DNA from: Lachnospiraceae bacterium 28-4 | GTDB lineage: Bacteria; Bacillota; Clostridia; Lachnospirales; Lachnospiraceae | DNA length: 64,000 nt | Assembly (NCBI GenBank): GCA_000403275.2 | Contig: KE159598.1 | Location: 1,411,722-1,475,721, forward strand | Direction: 5' to 3' | Shown here: piece after piece, positions 18,845 to 28,353 of the stretch | Layout: every line of letters begins with the position of its first letter | How positions within the stretch are numbered: position 1 is the stretch's first letter | Translations under genes and position numbers: made by a program | Notes under the pieces: model-generated | What the model saw: the letters and a program-made list of their open reading frames with translations, nothing else | Told to the model about the DNA's origin: nothing | Database searches by the model: none

Positions 18845-19205
18845 CTTCTCTGCTCCTTTCCCTGAAATCTTCCATTAGCCGTTTTGCTTTTTCAATCTCT
18901 CTTTTTGGCGTTTTCTGTGTCCTTTTCATAAAATGGCTTAACAAAACAAATGAGTTTCCGTCCCATGCAAAAAATAGAATCCTGTCTCTTAACGGACGCA
19001 GTTCCCATATTTCACCATCCAAATGCTTTACATACGGCTCGCCTGCCGCTGTCCCATGTTCCATTAGTATTCCAATATATTGGTCTATTTTATTTTATTT
19101 TATTCTGGCATCTTTGCTTTTTATGGACTTTTCTTCCAACTTATCAAGGTATTCTTTGACTGGCTGGTTTCCATTGGCATCCTGATAAAAATGAACCTCG
19201 TACAT
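18837..19205 (-). pseudogene. HigB/Gp49-like toxin interrupted by an in-frame stop
   Basis: Reading from the ATG at 19205 gives MYEVHFYQDANGNQPVKEYL and so on, the N-terminus of the phage Gp49/HigB-like RelE-fold toxins. Codon 37 is TAA (19097-19095); reading through it in the same frame gives the rest of the family ([18 protein letters not shown], then a Lys-rich helix), 122 codons in all. A single change TTA to TAA within a run of TAAAA units explains it. Restart at the ATG of codon 48 (19064) would give a 75-residue piece lacking the first strand and helix. A sequencing or assembly error in the A/T run is the main alternative. Confidence 0.75.
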
Positions 19206-19230
19206 TGTGCAGTCTCCTTTGTCTGTTTAT

Positions 19231-19259
19231 ATGATAGCTTATAAGCTCTCACATGTCAA
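19231..19259 (-). promoter_or_regulatory. Promoter and palindromic operator of the HigBA-like pair
   Basis: Minus strand: TTGACA at 19254-19259, a 17-base spacer, TATCAT at 19231-19236. A perfect 12-bp palindrome AGCTTATAAGCT fills 19236-19247 inside the spacer, well placed for repression by the antitoxin. AAAGGAG follows before the ATG at 19205. Confidence 0.7.
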
Positions 19260-19267
19260 TGCAAAAT

Positions 19268-19304
19268 AAAAGAGGTCTAAAATATTTTATTTCAAACCTC
19301 TTTT
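19268..19304 (-). terminator. Terminator below queA
   Basis: AAAAGAGGT pairs with ACCTCTTTT; the minus strand continues as ATTTTGC. Confidence 0.6.
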
Positions 19305-19373
19305 GTTAAGCATGAGGACTTCTAGCGAAATCCGACATTCATTATTCTGTTCACAAATATGCATTATCGGTTT

Positions 19374-20408
19374 TTACTGAATGAGCATAACGTCCCCAAA
19401 ACTAAAAAAGCGATATTTCTCCTCTACCGCCTCCTTATAGGCATCAAGAACATTTTCCCTGCCCGCCAACGCAGAAACAAGCATAACCAGCGTCGATTCC
19501 GGTAAATGAAAATTGGTGATCAATGCGTCCATTACTTTGAAATGATACCCGGGATAGATAAAAATATCGGTGTCGCCGCTGCTTTCCCTTAACATGCCGT
19601 TCTCGTCCACAGCGCTTTCCACCGTCCTGCAGCTGGTGGTTCCCACACAAATCACTCTTTTCCCCTCGCATTTGGCCCGGTTGATTTTTTCCGCCGCCTC
19701 TTCCGGCACATGGTAAGATTCGGAATGCATATGGTGTTCCAATATATTTTCCGCCTTTACCGGGCGGAAGGTGCCGAGCCCGACGTGCAAAGTCACGTAA
19801 GCAATGCTTACGCCCTTTTCTTCGATTTTTTTCAGAAGTTCTCCGGTAAAATGAAGGCCCGCCGTAGGCGCCGCCGCCGATCCTTCGTATTTGGCATAAA
19901 CGGTCTGATACCGATTTTTATCTTCCAGTTTATGAGTAATATAGGGCGGCAGGGGCATCTCCCCCAGCCGGTCCAGCACTTCTTCAAATATTCCCTGATA
20001 AGTAAAACGCACCAGGCGGTTTCCCTCTTCCACCACTTCCAGGATCTCTCCTTTCAGAAGGCCGTCCCCAAAGCAAATCACCGTTCCGGGCCTCGCTTTT
20101 TTTCCCGGTTTTACCAGAGTTTCCCATACATCCTTTTCCCGTCGTTTTAACAGGAGCAGCTCCACCGCTGCCCCTGTCGTTTCCCTGATGCCCGTCAGCC
20201 GGGCCGGTATCACTTTTGTGTTATTCAACACCAGGCAATCGCCCGGCTCTAAATAATCCGTTATTTCATGAAAAAAATGATGCTCTCTTTCTCCCGTCCT
20301 CTTATTTAACACAAGCAGCCTGGAAGCGGATCGGTCTTCCAAGGGATCCTGTGCGATCAACGCCTCCGGCAGATCGAAATAAAAATCGGATTTTTTCCAT
20401 TCTTTCAT
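19374..20408 (-). CDS. queA: S-adenosylmethionine:tRNA ribosyltransferase-isomerase
   Basis: Queuosine synthesis: transfers and isomerises the ribose of SAM onto preQ1 in tRNA to give epoxyqueuosine. 344 residues, normal length. Recognisable blocks: [24 protein letters not shown] at the N-terminus, [13 protein letters not shown] near residue 60, TAGLHFTG near 185, and the C-terminal [16 protein letters not shown]. It overlaps the stop of the upstream aminopeptidase gene by one base (TAATG), so the two are co-translated. The later pathway enzyme queH is also in this window at 58891. Confidence 0.97.
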   Translation of the reverse strand: MKEWKKSDFYFDLPEALIAQDPLEDRSASRLLVLNKRTGEREHHFFHEITDYLEPGDCLVLNNTKVIPARLTGIRETTGAAVELLLLKRREKDVWETLVKPGKKARPGTVICFGDGLLKGEILEVVEEGNRLVRFTYQGIFEEVLDRLGEMPLPPYITHKLEDKNRYQTVYAKYEGSAAAPTAGLHFTGELLKKIEEKGVSIAYVTLHVGLGTFRPVKAENILEHHMHSESYHVPEEAAEKINRAKCEGKRVICVGTTSCRTVESAVDENGMLRESSGDTDIFIYPGYHFKVMDALITNFHLPESTLVMLVSALAGRENVLDAYKEAVEEKYRFFSFGDVMLIQ

Positions 20409-21829
20409 TATATTTTCTCTGCTCTCTTCAAAAACGCCTGATAGCCTCTCTTCGCCTCATAAACGTCGGCCTTGCTCGTTGCCTCCCACGGCGCATGCAT
20501 ATTCAATACCGCAACTCCGCTGTCGATCACGTTCATTCCGTAAAGCGCCAGTATATAAGCGATGGTTCCGCCGCCGCCTAAATCTACCCTGCCCAGTTCA
20601 GCCGTCTGGAAATGCACCTTTTCCTTATCAAAAATATCCCGGATATGTCCCATATATTCCGCATTAGCATCGTTGGACCCTGCTTTTCCCCTGGAGCCGG
20701 TAAACTTATTAAATACCATGCCGTTTCCGAGATAAGCCACATTTTTCTTGTCAAAGCTGGCCGCAAAAGACGGATCAAAAGCGCTGCTCACGTCGGAAGA
20801 AAGCATGCTGGAAGAAGCCAGGCACCGGCGCAGTTTCAATTCACTGTATTCCCCGGCAAGATTCATCACTTCCGCCACCATATTTTCAAAAAATTTGGAC
20901 TCCATACCGGTCGCGCCTACGCTTCCGATCTCTTCCTTATCCACCAGAATGCAGCATGCCGTCCTCTCTGTCTCTTCTGTCTCCAGCATTGCTTTTAAGG
21001 AGGAGAAAGCACAAACTCTATCGTCCTGGCCATAGGCAAGGATCATGCTTCTGTCAAAACCGGCCTCTCTCGCCTTGCCCGCCGGCACTACTTCCAGTTC
21101 TGCGGAAATGAAATCTTCCTCTTCTATATCATAGCTTTCCTTTAATATAGAAAGCACACCTTTTTTCACCGCCTCTTTGGCGTCTTTTTTATCTTTCTCA
21201 TCCGCGGAATCCTTATTGATGGTAAGAGGCTTATTGCCGATAATAATATCCAATGCCTCTCCTTCAATCACCTTGGATGCCTTTTTCTCCAACTGTTCCG
21301 CTGCCAAATGAATCAGCAGATCCGAAACGAAAAATACCGGATCGTCCTCATGGTCGCCGACGTTAATTTCTATTGTCGTCCCGTCTTTTTTCATTACTAC
21401 GCCATGGATCGCCAGAGGAATCGTTACCCACTGGTATTTCTTTACGCCTCCATAATAATGAGTATCCAGATAAGCAAATCCTCCCTCTTCATACATAGGG
21501 TTCTGCTTCACATCCAGCCTGGGAGAATCGATGTGAGCTCCAAGAATATTCATGCCCTCTTCCATCGGTTTTTCTCCGATCTGAAACATAACGATAGACT
21601 TATTCATCCACACCGCATAGACTTTATCTCCCTTTTTCAAGGGCTGGTTCTCCTTAATCAGCACCTGGAGTTCCCGGTATCCTTCCTGTTCGATCTTATT
21701 GACGATCAGGTCGATGCACTCCCTCTCTGTCTTGCCGTTATCCAGAAAATCCATATATTCTTTTGCATGCTGTTCCAGTTCCTGAAGCTGGTTTTCATCA
21801 TAGGTTTCCCATACGTTTTTCTTTTCCAT
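20408..21829 (-). CDS. M18-family aminopeptidase
   Basis: Zinc-dependent cytosolic aminopeptidase of the M18 family (DNPEP/ApeB group), removing N-terminal residues from peptides, often acidic ones. 473 residues. The metal-site segments are in order: AHIDSPRLD (His near residue 99), GQDDRVCA, the catalytic [19 protein letters not shown] and the C-terminal [13 protein letters not shown] precedes the ATG. It is upstream of and overlapping queA; a functional link is not evident. Confidence 0.9.
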   Translation of the reverse strand: MEKKNVWETYDENQLQELEQHAKEYMDFLDNGKTERECIDLIVNKIEQEGYRELQVLIKENQPLKKGDKVYAVWMNKSIVMFQIGEKPMEEGMNILGAHIDSPRLDVKQNPMYEEGGFAYLDTHYYGGVKKYQWVTIPLAIHGVVMKKDGTTIEINVGDHEDDPVFFVSDLLIHLAAEQLEKKASKVIEGEALDIIIGNKPLTINKDSADEKDKKDAKEAVKKGVLSILKESYDIEEEDFISAELEVVPAGKAREAGFDRSMILAYGQDDRVCAFSSLKAMLETEETERTACCILVDKEEIGSVGATGMESKFFENMVAEVMNLAGEYSELKLRRCLASSSMLSSDVSSAFDPSFAASFDKKNVAYLGNGMVFNKFTGSRGKAGSNDANAEYMGHIRDIFDKEKVHFQTAELGRVDLGGGGTIAYILALYGMNVIDSGVAVLNMHAPWEATSKADVYEAKRGYQAFLKRAEKI

Positions 21830-21851
21830 TTTTTATTTTCCTTTCTATGTT

Positions 21852-24272
21852 TTATTGACGCAGTTCAATCCCCAGGCCTTCCAGTCCGTTCAAAATCTTT
21901 TTCATGACCGCCGTAATATCGCTCTCTTCCAGCGTTCTGTCCTTTGCACGGAACGTAATGGAATACGCCATCGACTTAAACCCTTTTTTGATCTGCGCCC
22001 CCTCATAAATATCGAACAACTGATAGCCCTCCAATATCTTTCCGCCGCGCTGGGCAATCACGGCCTCTATCTGCCCTGCCAGAATATCCTTTGGCACCAC
22101 CATGCTGATATCGCGGGATACGGCCGGATATTTTGCAATGCCTTCGTACTTTCTGTCAAAAGTAGCGAACGGAATAATTTCCGGCATATCCAATACTGCT
22201 ACATATGCTTTCGTTCCGATATCGTAATTATCGCATACTTCCGGGTGGACTTCCCCGAGATAGCCCACCTTTTTTCCTTCATAAATAATGTCGGCCTGTC
22301 TTCCCGGGTGTAGGAATGGTTTGCCGGACGCCGGGTCATAAACCGCTTTTTTCCTCATCCCAATGCAATCGAAGAATTCCTCTACCACACCCTTCATCGA
22401 ATAAAAATCGCCTTCGCCGTACATGCCAAGCGTAAACTGTACTCTTTCTTCCGGCAGCTTCGTCAATGGCAGCTCATCCGCGATATAAATATTTCCCAGT
22501 TCATAGAGCCGTACTTCTTTATTTCTTCTGTTATAATTGGTGGAAAGGCTGTTCAACATGCCGTTTAAGGAAACCGTCCTCATTATGGAGAAGTCTTCCC
22601 CTAACGGATTGGCGATCGTAATCGCCTTGCGCAGCGCATCCCCTTCCGGGATCAATAACTTGTCGAACACTTTCGGACTCTCAAAAGAATAACACATTCC
22701 CTGCGAAAATCCGCAATATTCGGCAATGACCCTCGCTTTTTGCTCGATCCTTAATTTAAAGGAAAGCTTTCCTGTCGTCGCTTCGCCATTGGGCAAAGAA
22801 ACCGGTATCTTATCGTATCCGTAAAATCTTGCCACTTCTTCCGCAATATCCGCTGCCCCCAGCAAATCCTGGCGGAAGCTGGGAATCTCCAGCATCTGTG
22901 TCTCCTCATCATATTTTAACTCAATCATCTGGAAAATGCCAAGCATTTCTTCCTCTGAAATCTCCGTTCCAAGCAGCCGGTTTACCTTCTTAGCATCAAA
23001 TTCGATTTTCACCGGTTCTTTCACCGGCTGGCATACGTCGGCAATGCCGCCCACCACTTCGCCGCAGCCAAGCTCCTGAATCAGCTGGCAGGCGCGGTTG
23101 ATCGCCGCCTCCGCATTGCGGGGGGCCAGGCCCTTCTCAAACTTGCCCGAAGCATCTGTGCGCAGACCGATCCTCTTGGCGGATTTTCGGATATTCGTAC
23201 CGTTAAAAGTTGCTGCCTCGAATAAAACAGTTTTTACGTCGTCCGTAATCTTTGAATTTTCACCGCCCATAATGCCCGCAATGCCGATCTCTTTTTCCGC
23301 ATCGCAGATCATCAAAACTTCCGAATCCAATTTCCTGACCTGTCCGTCCAATGTCTGGAACTCATCGCCGTCTTTGGCGCGGCGGACAATGATTTTATGT
23401 CCCGCAATCTGATCCAGGTCGTAGGCATGCATAGGCTGCCCGTATTCTTCCATCACATAATTCGTAATATCCACCAGATTGTTGATCGGCCGGATACCGC
23501 TGGCCGCCAGCCGTCTCTGCATCCATTTCGGGGACGGGGCGATCTTAATATTTGTACACACTCTTGCCGTATACCGCGGACACAAATCCGCATCCTGCAC
23601 TTCCACGGAAATATAATCCTCCACTTTTTCTCCGTTTTCCTGTATTTCCACCTCCGGCGCGAGGAACGGCTTGCGGAACGTAGCCGCCGCCTCTCTGGCA
23701 ATCCCAAGCACGCTGTAGCAGTCCACCCTGTTCGAAGTGATCTCATACTCGAACACCGTATCTCTCAGCCCGAGTGCTTCCACAGCATCGCTTCCCACTT
23801 CGGCATCTTCTCCGAAAATATAAATGCCATACTCCGGCGCTTCGGGATACATTTCCCTTGTAGTTCCCAATTCTTCAATAGAACACATCATCCCGTTGGA
23901 AGGAACGCCCCGGAGCTTTCCGGCTTTGATTGCGATCCCTTCTTCCGGCAGCGGCCCTCCGTCATGTCCGCCCGCCACTTTTCCGCCGTCCAAAACTACC
24001 GGCACCTTGTCCCCTTCCTTTACGTTAGGCGCGCCTGTCACAATCTGAATCGTCTCCGCGCCGATATTGACCTGGCAAACGATCAGTTTATCCGCGTCCG
24101 GGTGCCTTTCGATCTTCTCGATCTGCCCCACTACTATCTTTTCCAGATTTTTATCCAGTCTTTCATATCCTTCCACTTTCGTCCCGGACAATGTCATCGC
24201 ATCACAATATTCCTGATCCGTACATTCCAATTCCGGCACATATGCTTTAATCCATGATAATGCTGTATTCAT
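21852..24272 (-). CDS. pheT: Phenylalanyl-tRNA synthetase beta subunit
   Basis: 806 residues when started at the ATG at 24272 (MNTALSWIKAYVPEL); the longer frame to 24344 adds a non-family leader. Domains in order: N-terminal core, EMAP-like tRNA-binding OB fold (about 40-150, VCQVNIGAETIQIVTGAPNV), B3/B4 editing domain (about 210-385), B5 (DNA-binding-like, about 395-475), a catalytic-like domain and the C-terminal ferredoxin-fold anticodon-binding domain (YPAVSRDISMVVPKDI to the end). Works as an alpha2-beta2 tetramer with PheS, encoded 87 bases upstream. Expression is set by the T-box before pheS. Confidence 0.97.
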   Translation of the reverse strand: MNTALSWIKAYVPELECTDQEYCDAMTLSGTKVEGYERLDKNLEKIVVGQIEKIERHPDADKLIVCQVNIGAETIQIVTGAPNVKEGDKVPVVLDGGKVAGGHDGGPLPEEGIAIKAGKLRGVPSNGMMCSIEELGTTREMYPEAPEYGIYIFGEDAEVGSDAVEALGLRDTVFEYEITSNRVDCYSVLGIAREAAATFRKPFLAPEVEIQENGEKVEDYISVEVQDADLCPRYTARVCTNIKIAPSPKWMQRRLAASGIRPINNLVDITNYVMEEYGQPMHAYDLDQIAGHKIIVRRAKDGDEFQTLDGQVRKLDSEVLMICDAEKEIGIAGIMGGENSKITDDVKTVLFEAATFNGTNIRKSAKRIGLRTDASGKFEKGLAPRNAEAAINRACQLIQELGCGEVVGGIADVCQPVKEPVKIEFDAKKVNRLLGTEISEEEMLGIFQMIELKYDEETQMLEIPSFRQDLLGAADIAEEVARFYGYDKIPVSLPNGEATTGKLSFKLRIEQKARVIAEYCGFSQGMCYSFESPKVFDKLLIPEGDALRKAITIANPLGEDFSIMRTVSLNGMLNSLSTNYNRRNKEVRLYELGNIYIADELPLTKLPEERVQFTLGMYGEGDFYSMKGVVEEFFDCIGMRKKAVYDPASGKPFLHPGRQADIIYEGKKVGYLGEVHPEVCDNYDIGTKAYVAVLDMPEIIPFATFDRKYEGIAKYPAVSRDISMVVPKDILAGQIEAVIAQRGGKILEGYQLFDIYEGAQIKKGFKSMAYSITFRAKDRTLEESDITAVMKKILNGLEGLGIELRQ

Positions 24273-24359
24273 CTTCCTCAACCATTCCTTTCTTCCATTT
24301 CCGACGTTCGTGAAGAATGCCTTCTTTTCGGCGCTCTTCGGCAAGAAATTCTCTTCGCG

Positions 24360-25379
24360 CTAAAATTGTTTTAAAAAGCGGATATCATTTTCATAAAGCA
24401 GCCGCATATCGTCGATTTCATATTTTAAGAGAGCGATTCTTTCCAGTCCTACCCCAAATGCAAAACCGGTATACTCCTCGGGATCGATTCCGCTCATTTC
24501 CAATACATGAGGGTGTACCATCCCGCAGCCCAATATTTCGATCCATCCCGATCCTTTGCAGAACCTGCAGCCGCTTCCGCCGCATTTAAAACAGGAAACA
24601 TCCACTTCTGCGCTGGGTTCCGTAAATGGGAAATGGTGGGGACGGAACTTCACTTTCGTCTTATCCCCGAACAGTTCCCTGGCAAATTCCGCCAGTGTAC
24701 CTTTCAGATCCGCAAATGTAATATTTTTGTCGATCACCAGCCCCTCGATCTGATGGAAGGAAGGGGAGTGGGTGGCATCCACTTCATCGGAGCGGAACAC
24801 CCTTCCCGGCGCGATCATACGAATGGGAAGCTTTCCTTTTTCCATTTCATGCACCTGGGTAGAAGAAGTCTGCGTCCTGAGAAGAATATCTCCCGAAATA
24901 TAAAACGTATCCTGCTCATCTTTTGCGGGGTGCCCGTCCGGTATATTCAGCGCCTCGAAATTATAGTAGTCTTTTTCCACTTCGGGTCCTTCCACCACCT
25001 CATAGCCCATGCCCACAAAGATTCTTTCCACTTCTTCCAAAGCGATTGTATTCGGATGGCGGTGTCCTACATTATTTTTTTTCGCCGGAAGGGTAACATC
25101 GATCACTTCCGCTTTCATCCTGGCTTCCCTGAGCGCCCGTTCCATTTTTACTTTCGAAGCCTCTAATACCTTTTCAATCTCTTCCCTTGTTTCGTTCACC
25201 ATCTGGCCGACCTTCGGCCTGTCCTCCGGCGCTACGTCTTTCATCCCTTTCAGCACTGCGGTCAGCTGCCCCTTTTTTCCAAGGTAATTAACACGTATTT
25301 CATTCAGCCGTTCCAGCTGTTCGCTGGCCTCGATTTGTTTTAATGCTTCCGCTTTAATCTGCGTTAATTTCTCTTTCAT
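24360..25379 (-). CDS. pheS: Phenylalanyl-tRNA synthetase alpha subunit
   Basis: Class II catalytic subunit charging tRNA-Phe. 339 residues: N-terminal coiled coil (about 1-85), motif 2 region ([29 protein letters not shown]) and motif 3 near the C-terminus ([16 protein letters not shown]). Between them is [16 protein letters not shown], a Cys-rich strip within the family insert. It is read from the T-box leader at 25485-25795 and followed by pheT. Confidence 0.98.
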   Translation of the reverse strand: MKEKLTQIKAEALKQIEASEQLERLNEIRVNYLGKKGQLTAVLKGMKDVAPEDRPKVGQMVNETREEIEKVLEASKVKMERALREARMKAEVIDVTLPAKKNNVGHRHPNTIALEEVERIFVGMGYEVVEGPEVEKDYYNFEALNIPDGHPAKDEQDTFYISGDILLRTQTSSTQVHEMEKGKLPIRMIAPGRVFRSDEVDATHSPSFHQIEGLVIDKNITFADLKGTLAEFARELFGDKTKVKFRPHHFPFTEPSAEVDVSCFKCGGSGCRFCKGSGWIEILGCGMVHPHVLEMSGIDPEEYTGFAFGVGLERIALLKYEIDDMRLLYENDIRFLKQF

Positions 25380-25449
25380 TCGCCTTCCCTTTCCTTTTCT
25401 TTATTTCTATCATTGTCGAACAACAGGGCTTAGCGCGCCTTTACGCAAT

Positions 25450-25480
25450 GCACATCTTTGTGCATTGCACAAAGATGTGC
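25450..25480. repeat. Perfect 14-bp hairpin between T-box and pheS
   Basis: GCACATCTTTGTGC and its complement are separated by three bases. It lies in the pheS leader just past the T-box terminator, so it is transcribed only upon read-through. It has no T-run. Confidence 0.7.
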
Positions 25481-25484
25481 ATGC

Positions 25485-25795
25485 AAAAATCCCTGGCATT
25501 GTGCCATACAACACAATGTCAGGGACGAAAATTCCGCGGTACCACCCATCTTCCCGCCGCAAAACGGCAGACGCTCACTCCGCTTAACGCGCGGCCACGC
25601 CCCGCCTTACTCGCTTCATTTCTTACGCTTTCCTGCGGGAAGCTCCGGTGGGAAATTCAAACTGCATCTGAACTTAAGGAAGCTTTCAGCCGGCGGCTCC
25701 CTCTCTCTGAAAGAAAATGCAATTCTGGCATAAGACATCATTTGTCTTATATACACCTTCACAGCCTCTGTTTTATTATATTCCAACGATCCTTA
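25485..25795 (-). promoter_or_regulatory. T-box riboswitch controlling pheST
   Basis: The minus-strand leader contains the T-box core GGGTGGTACCGCGG (25534-25547), a following terminator (stem 25491-25500 with 25512-25524, then TTTTTGC) and, further 5', an AGAGAG segment with a GCTGAAAGC-type loop and a specifier region in which TTC (Phe) follows AGTTTGAA. In this family uncharged tRNA-Phe pairs with the specifier and the T-box, favouring the antiterminator and so pheST expression. Confidence 0.93.
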
Positions 25796-25801
25796 GCTGT
25801 T

Positions 25802-25830
25802 ATTCTAAAACATGGGTTTAAAAATTGCAA
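25802..25830 (-). promoter_or_regulatory. Promoter of pheST
   Basis: Minus strand: TTGCAA at 25825-25830, a 17-base spacer, TAGAAT at 25802-25807, just upstream of the T-box leader. Confidence 0.7.
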
Positions 25831-25837
25831 TACTTTT

Positions 25838-26068
25838 TTATATCTCTCCTAAAATTTCTTTCATTTCCTTTTTTTCATTCAACAGCCTTACCTCCACTCT
25901 TCCATAAGGAATTCCTTCTTCTTTATTCCACAGTCCGACAATCTCGCCATCCACTCCATATGCATATGCAATATAATGATCCTTGGCGGCATATTTCAAA
26001 TTGGATATTTTGATTCCATATTTTTTTTCTATGATATCGATCCAGATATCCCTTCTGTCATTTGCCAT
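25838..26068 (-). CDS. Hypothetical protein, 76 aa, left edge of the island
   Basis: The ATG at 26068 (MANDRRDIWIDIIEKKYGIK) follows GGAG at 8 bases; the longer frame to 26227 overlaps the preceding small gene and has an improbable basic N-terminus. The product has an alpha part followed by beta strands (DHYIAYAYGVDGEIVGLWN, GRVEVRLL). I do not recognise it. It is the last gene of the leftward unit headed by the sigma/DUF262 gene and therefore probably SOS-controlled with it. Confidence 0.55.
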   Translation of the reverse strand: MANDRRDIWIDIIEKKYGIKISNLKYAAKDHYIAYAYGVDGEIVGLWNKEEGIPYGRVEVRLLNEKKEMKEILGEI

Positions 26069-26115
26069 CTTCCATACTCCAATATATCCTTTGCCATTTC
26101 CAGCCATCCGTCCCG

Positions 26116-26283
26116 CTAATATATGACGATAATATACGGACTTCTTCTTCCGGCCTCCATCGTTTCCCCGGCCGCTTCCTCTGTTTTTCTGCTTCCCTCC
26201 GGTAACACGGCCATTCTTTTTCCGCACATCTTTTCTTTATTTCTTGTTTCCATATACTCCTGAAATTTGATGATTTTCGCCAT
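26116..26283 (-). CDS. Small basic hypothetical protein, 55 aa
   Basis: MAKIIKFQEYMETRNKEKM and following, starting at the ATG at 26283 with GGAGGT 4 bases before it. It runs between the sigma/DUF262 gene and the 76-aa gene, overlapping neither when the latter starts at 26068. The N-terminal helix is charged; the rest is Gly/Glu/Arg-rich. Its function is unknown; the ribosome site is the main support. Confidence 0.5.
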   Translation of the reverse strand: MAKIIKFQEYMETRNKEKMCGKRMAVLPEGSRKTEEAAGETMEAGRRSPYIIVIY

Positions 26284-26339
26284 CTTTACCTCCATTTCTG
26301 CTCTGCTTCCCCGCTTTTCCTCCGCGATCCAAACCTTTC

Positions 26340-28115
26340 TTATTTACCCTGCCGGATTCCCAGATATTCGTTCATTAACCGGTTCAGATGATTGATTTTT
26401 TTCGTAACGATCCCCTTATCCTTTGTCGCCTTCGATTCCTCCAATATGTCGTCGAAAGATACCCCTTTGATTTTCCGGCTATGCAGCGACCTGGCAAATT
26501 CCCCCATGAATTCCGCAAACTTCCTGTCGTTTCTTCCAAGCCCGGCAAATCTGGCAAACAGGCCGAACCATAAAAAGCTGTCTTTGGAATCAAACAGGCC
26601 GGAAATATTATCCGTCATCACTTTTTCCAATCTGCCCACCATATCGCCAAAATCGTCAAAAATCGCAGGATTCGAGTTTTCTTTAATATATTTGCACATG
26701 TCTTCCAATTTGGTCCACCTGTCCAAATAATTAGCGGCCATAATGGATTCTACAACCACCCGGTCAATCGTTCCGTTTTTAAACTCCGAAATCTTATATC
26801 CTCCCATGTCTTTAAAAAAGGACATGTTGGAAATAGATTTTACCAGCTCCGCATATTCCGTACCCAATTTGGTAATTCCTTTTTGCGGAGAGGTCATCGG
26901 CTTCCCGTCGTTATATCTTTCGATATGATATCCGATATCCTCTTCCGAACAGTTCAAATACTGATCATAATTAAAACTATAGTCTAAAAACCGGTCTTTC
27001 AATTCTTCCGGAAGATCCGAGAACTTCTTCCCCCTAATATCAAATTCTGCATTGACCGCAATCGGAAACCCGTTTTCATCCAAAACATCGTTTCCATGTT
27101 CGTCTTTTTCTATGGTCTGATACTTGATCATCCAACGCCGGATGGTTTTGGAAACTTTATATCCGTTTTTTGAAAATGTGTACGCGTTGGTGCATCTTTG
27201 TTTTCCGTCCAGATCCCATATGATAGGAACGCCGTTTATCACCTGTTCCGCAAAGATCAGCGGATGCAACTTATTTCCTTGAAGAATATCCGACACAAGA
27301 TTTCCTTTCATGGCCGGAGACCACTGGTCCGACTCTCTTTGTAACGGGTGGTCGAACCGGATAGTATGCCGGTCGATCTTTTTTATAATAGAAGCAACAC
27401 TGATCTTATCCGTTTTGCAATTTTCCATCGTTTGCGTTGTCGTACCCATTTTCATTTCCTCCCTTTCCGATTTTGTCCGGTTTTCCTTACGAAATAAAAT
27501 ATTGATATTGGCAAATGACGTTATCTCTTTCCAATGCCGGTTATACTGTTTATCGCTTAACCTTAACTTCTTTTTTATCTCCCCGACCGGGATCTCTTCC
27601 ATTCTCATTTCCACAATCCGCCTTTGCTTTTCCGGCAAACGATCGAGAAAAGTCCGTACCTTTTCATCATAAAAATTCCCCATTCTTTCCGATAAAGCAT
27701 CATCCATATTAAAGTCCGACGGGATCATGTCCCCGATCACAGCCGTTTCTCCATCTCCGGCCGGCGCGTCCAAAGACAGGTCATACAAAGGAACTTTCAC
27801 CCTATTTCCTTCTTCATCCAATATTTCCATTTTGGCCATGCGTTTATCGCGATAGCGTTTCTTCCATTCATCCGCCATGGCAAACCGCAAAGATCTGTAC
27901 ACATATCCGTCAAAATCCCCCTTCGAAGGCTCATAGGTATGATTTAAAAAAATATCCGTCAATACATCTGTTCCAACACCATAAAATTCCTCCATATCTT
28001 TCCCCTCCGTCCCCCCATAATACTTGTGAAAAATCTGGTCGATGACTATATGAAGTTTTTTCGCGTTGTTTTTATAATATGAAATTAAATATTGTTCCAT
28101 TTGATAGGTATCCAT
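26340..28115 (-). CDS. Sigma-factor-like domain fused to a DUF262 (ParB-like) domain
   Basis: 591 residues in two parts. Residues 1-205 resemble a group-3/ECF-like sigma factor: a region-2-like stretch (DFDGYVYRSLRFAMADEWKKRYRDKRM, given here only as residues 67-93) and a region-4-like helix-turn-helix (LPEKQRRIVEMRMEEIPVGE, 160-179, then KLRLSDKQYN). Residues 230-591 match the N-terminal DUF262 layout: HPLQRESDQWS, VSDILQGNKLHPLIF and DLDGKQR, the Q-R/W and DGxQR hallmarks. DUF262 proteins belong to the ParB/sulfiredoxin-like superfamily and include GmrSD-type nucleases; no HNH motif is seen here, so nuclease action is not shown. The promoter has a LexA box in its spacer. The gene diverges from the RNA polymerase unit. 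An internal start at 27449 could release the DUF262 part alone. Confidence 0.7.
   Translation of the reverse strand: MDTYQMEQYLISYYKNNAKKLHIVIDQIFHKYYGGTEGKDMEEFYGVGTDVLTDIFLNHTYEPSKGDFDGYVYRSLRFAMADEWKKRYRDKRMAKMEILDEEGNRVKVPLYDLSLDAPAGDGETAVIGDMIPSDFNMDDALSERMGNFYDEKVRTFLDRLPEKQRRIVEMRMEEIPVGEIKKKLRLSDKQYNRHWKEITSFANINILFRKENRTKSEREEMKMGTTTQTMENCKTDKISVASIIKKIDRHTIRFDHPLQRESDQWSPAMKGNLVSDILQGNKLHPLIFAEQVINGVPIIWDLDGKQRCTNAYTFSKNGYKVSKTIRRWMIKYQTIEKDEHGNDVLDENGFPIAVNAEFDIRGKKFSDLPEELKDRFLDYSFNYDQYLNCSEEDIGYHIERYNDGKPMTSPQKGITKLGTEYAELVKSISNMSFFKDMGGYKISEFKNGTIDRVVVESIMAANYLDRWTKLEDMCKYIKENSNPAIFDDFGDMVGRLEKVMTDNISGLFDSKDSFLWFGLFARFAGLGRNDRKFAEFMGEFARSLHSRKIKGVSFDDILEESKATKDKGIVTKKINHLNRLMNEYLGIRQGK
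27449..27464 (-). promoter_or_regulatory. Internal ribosome binding site and start within the sigma/DUF262 gene
   Basis: AGGGAGGAAATGAAAATG on the minus strand puts a strong site before Met221 (27455) and Met223 (27449), precisely at the junction between the sigma-like and DUF262 parts. It would give a separate product of about 370 residues. Confidence 0.55.
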
Positions 28116-28154
28116 TCTCTCTTCTCACCCTTTTCCCTTTGGACTATATGTCTA

Positions 28155-28183
28155 TTGACAAGGATTACTATAGAACATATGTT
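28155..28183 (+). promoter_or_regulatory. Rightward promoter of the RNA polymerase unit
   Basis: TTGACA at 28155-28160, a 17-base spacer, TATGTT at 28178-28183. The -10 lies inside the LexA box. It leaves an untranslated leader of about 160 bases before the ATG at 28354, in which I see no gene. Confidence 0.65.
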
Positions 28184-28195
28184 CGATTTTGTCAA
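28167..28195 (-). promoter_or_regulatory. Leftward promoter of the sigma/DUF262 unit
   Basis: TTGACA at 28190-28195, a 17-base spacer, TATAGT at 28167-28172. The LexA box occupies most of the spacer. Confidence 0.75.
28173..28184. promoter_or_regulatory. LexA (SOS) box shared by two divergent promoters
   Basis: GAACATATGTTC is a perfect palindrome matching the Firmicutes LexA core GAAC-N4-GTTC, followed by G as in the extended CGAAC...GTTCG consensus. It overlaps the spacer of the leftward promoter and the -10 of the rightward one, so one repressor dimer would shut both. Confidence 0.85.
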
Positions 28196-28353
28196 TCGGC
28201 AAATTGCATAGACTTTCTTGTTCAGCGAGACGGCTCCTTTTCCGTACAACAGAATTTTCTTCGTCCAAATGTAGAAGTCATACATACGGCGCTTACAAGA
28301 GATGGCATTCACATTTTTTCACAAAAACGGGAAAGGAGAACAAACAATATCCA

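Noticed and set aside
25838-26227. 129-aa version of the left-edge gene
   Set aside because: Its first 53 residues overlap a small gene with a good ribosome site and are of low-complexity basic composition; the start at 26068 has its own site.
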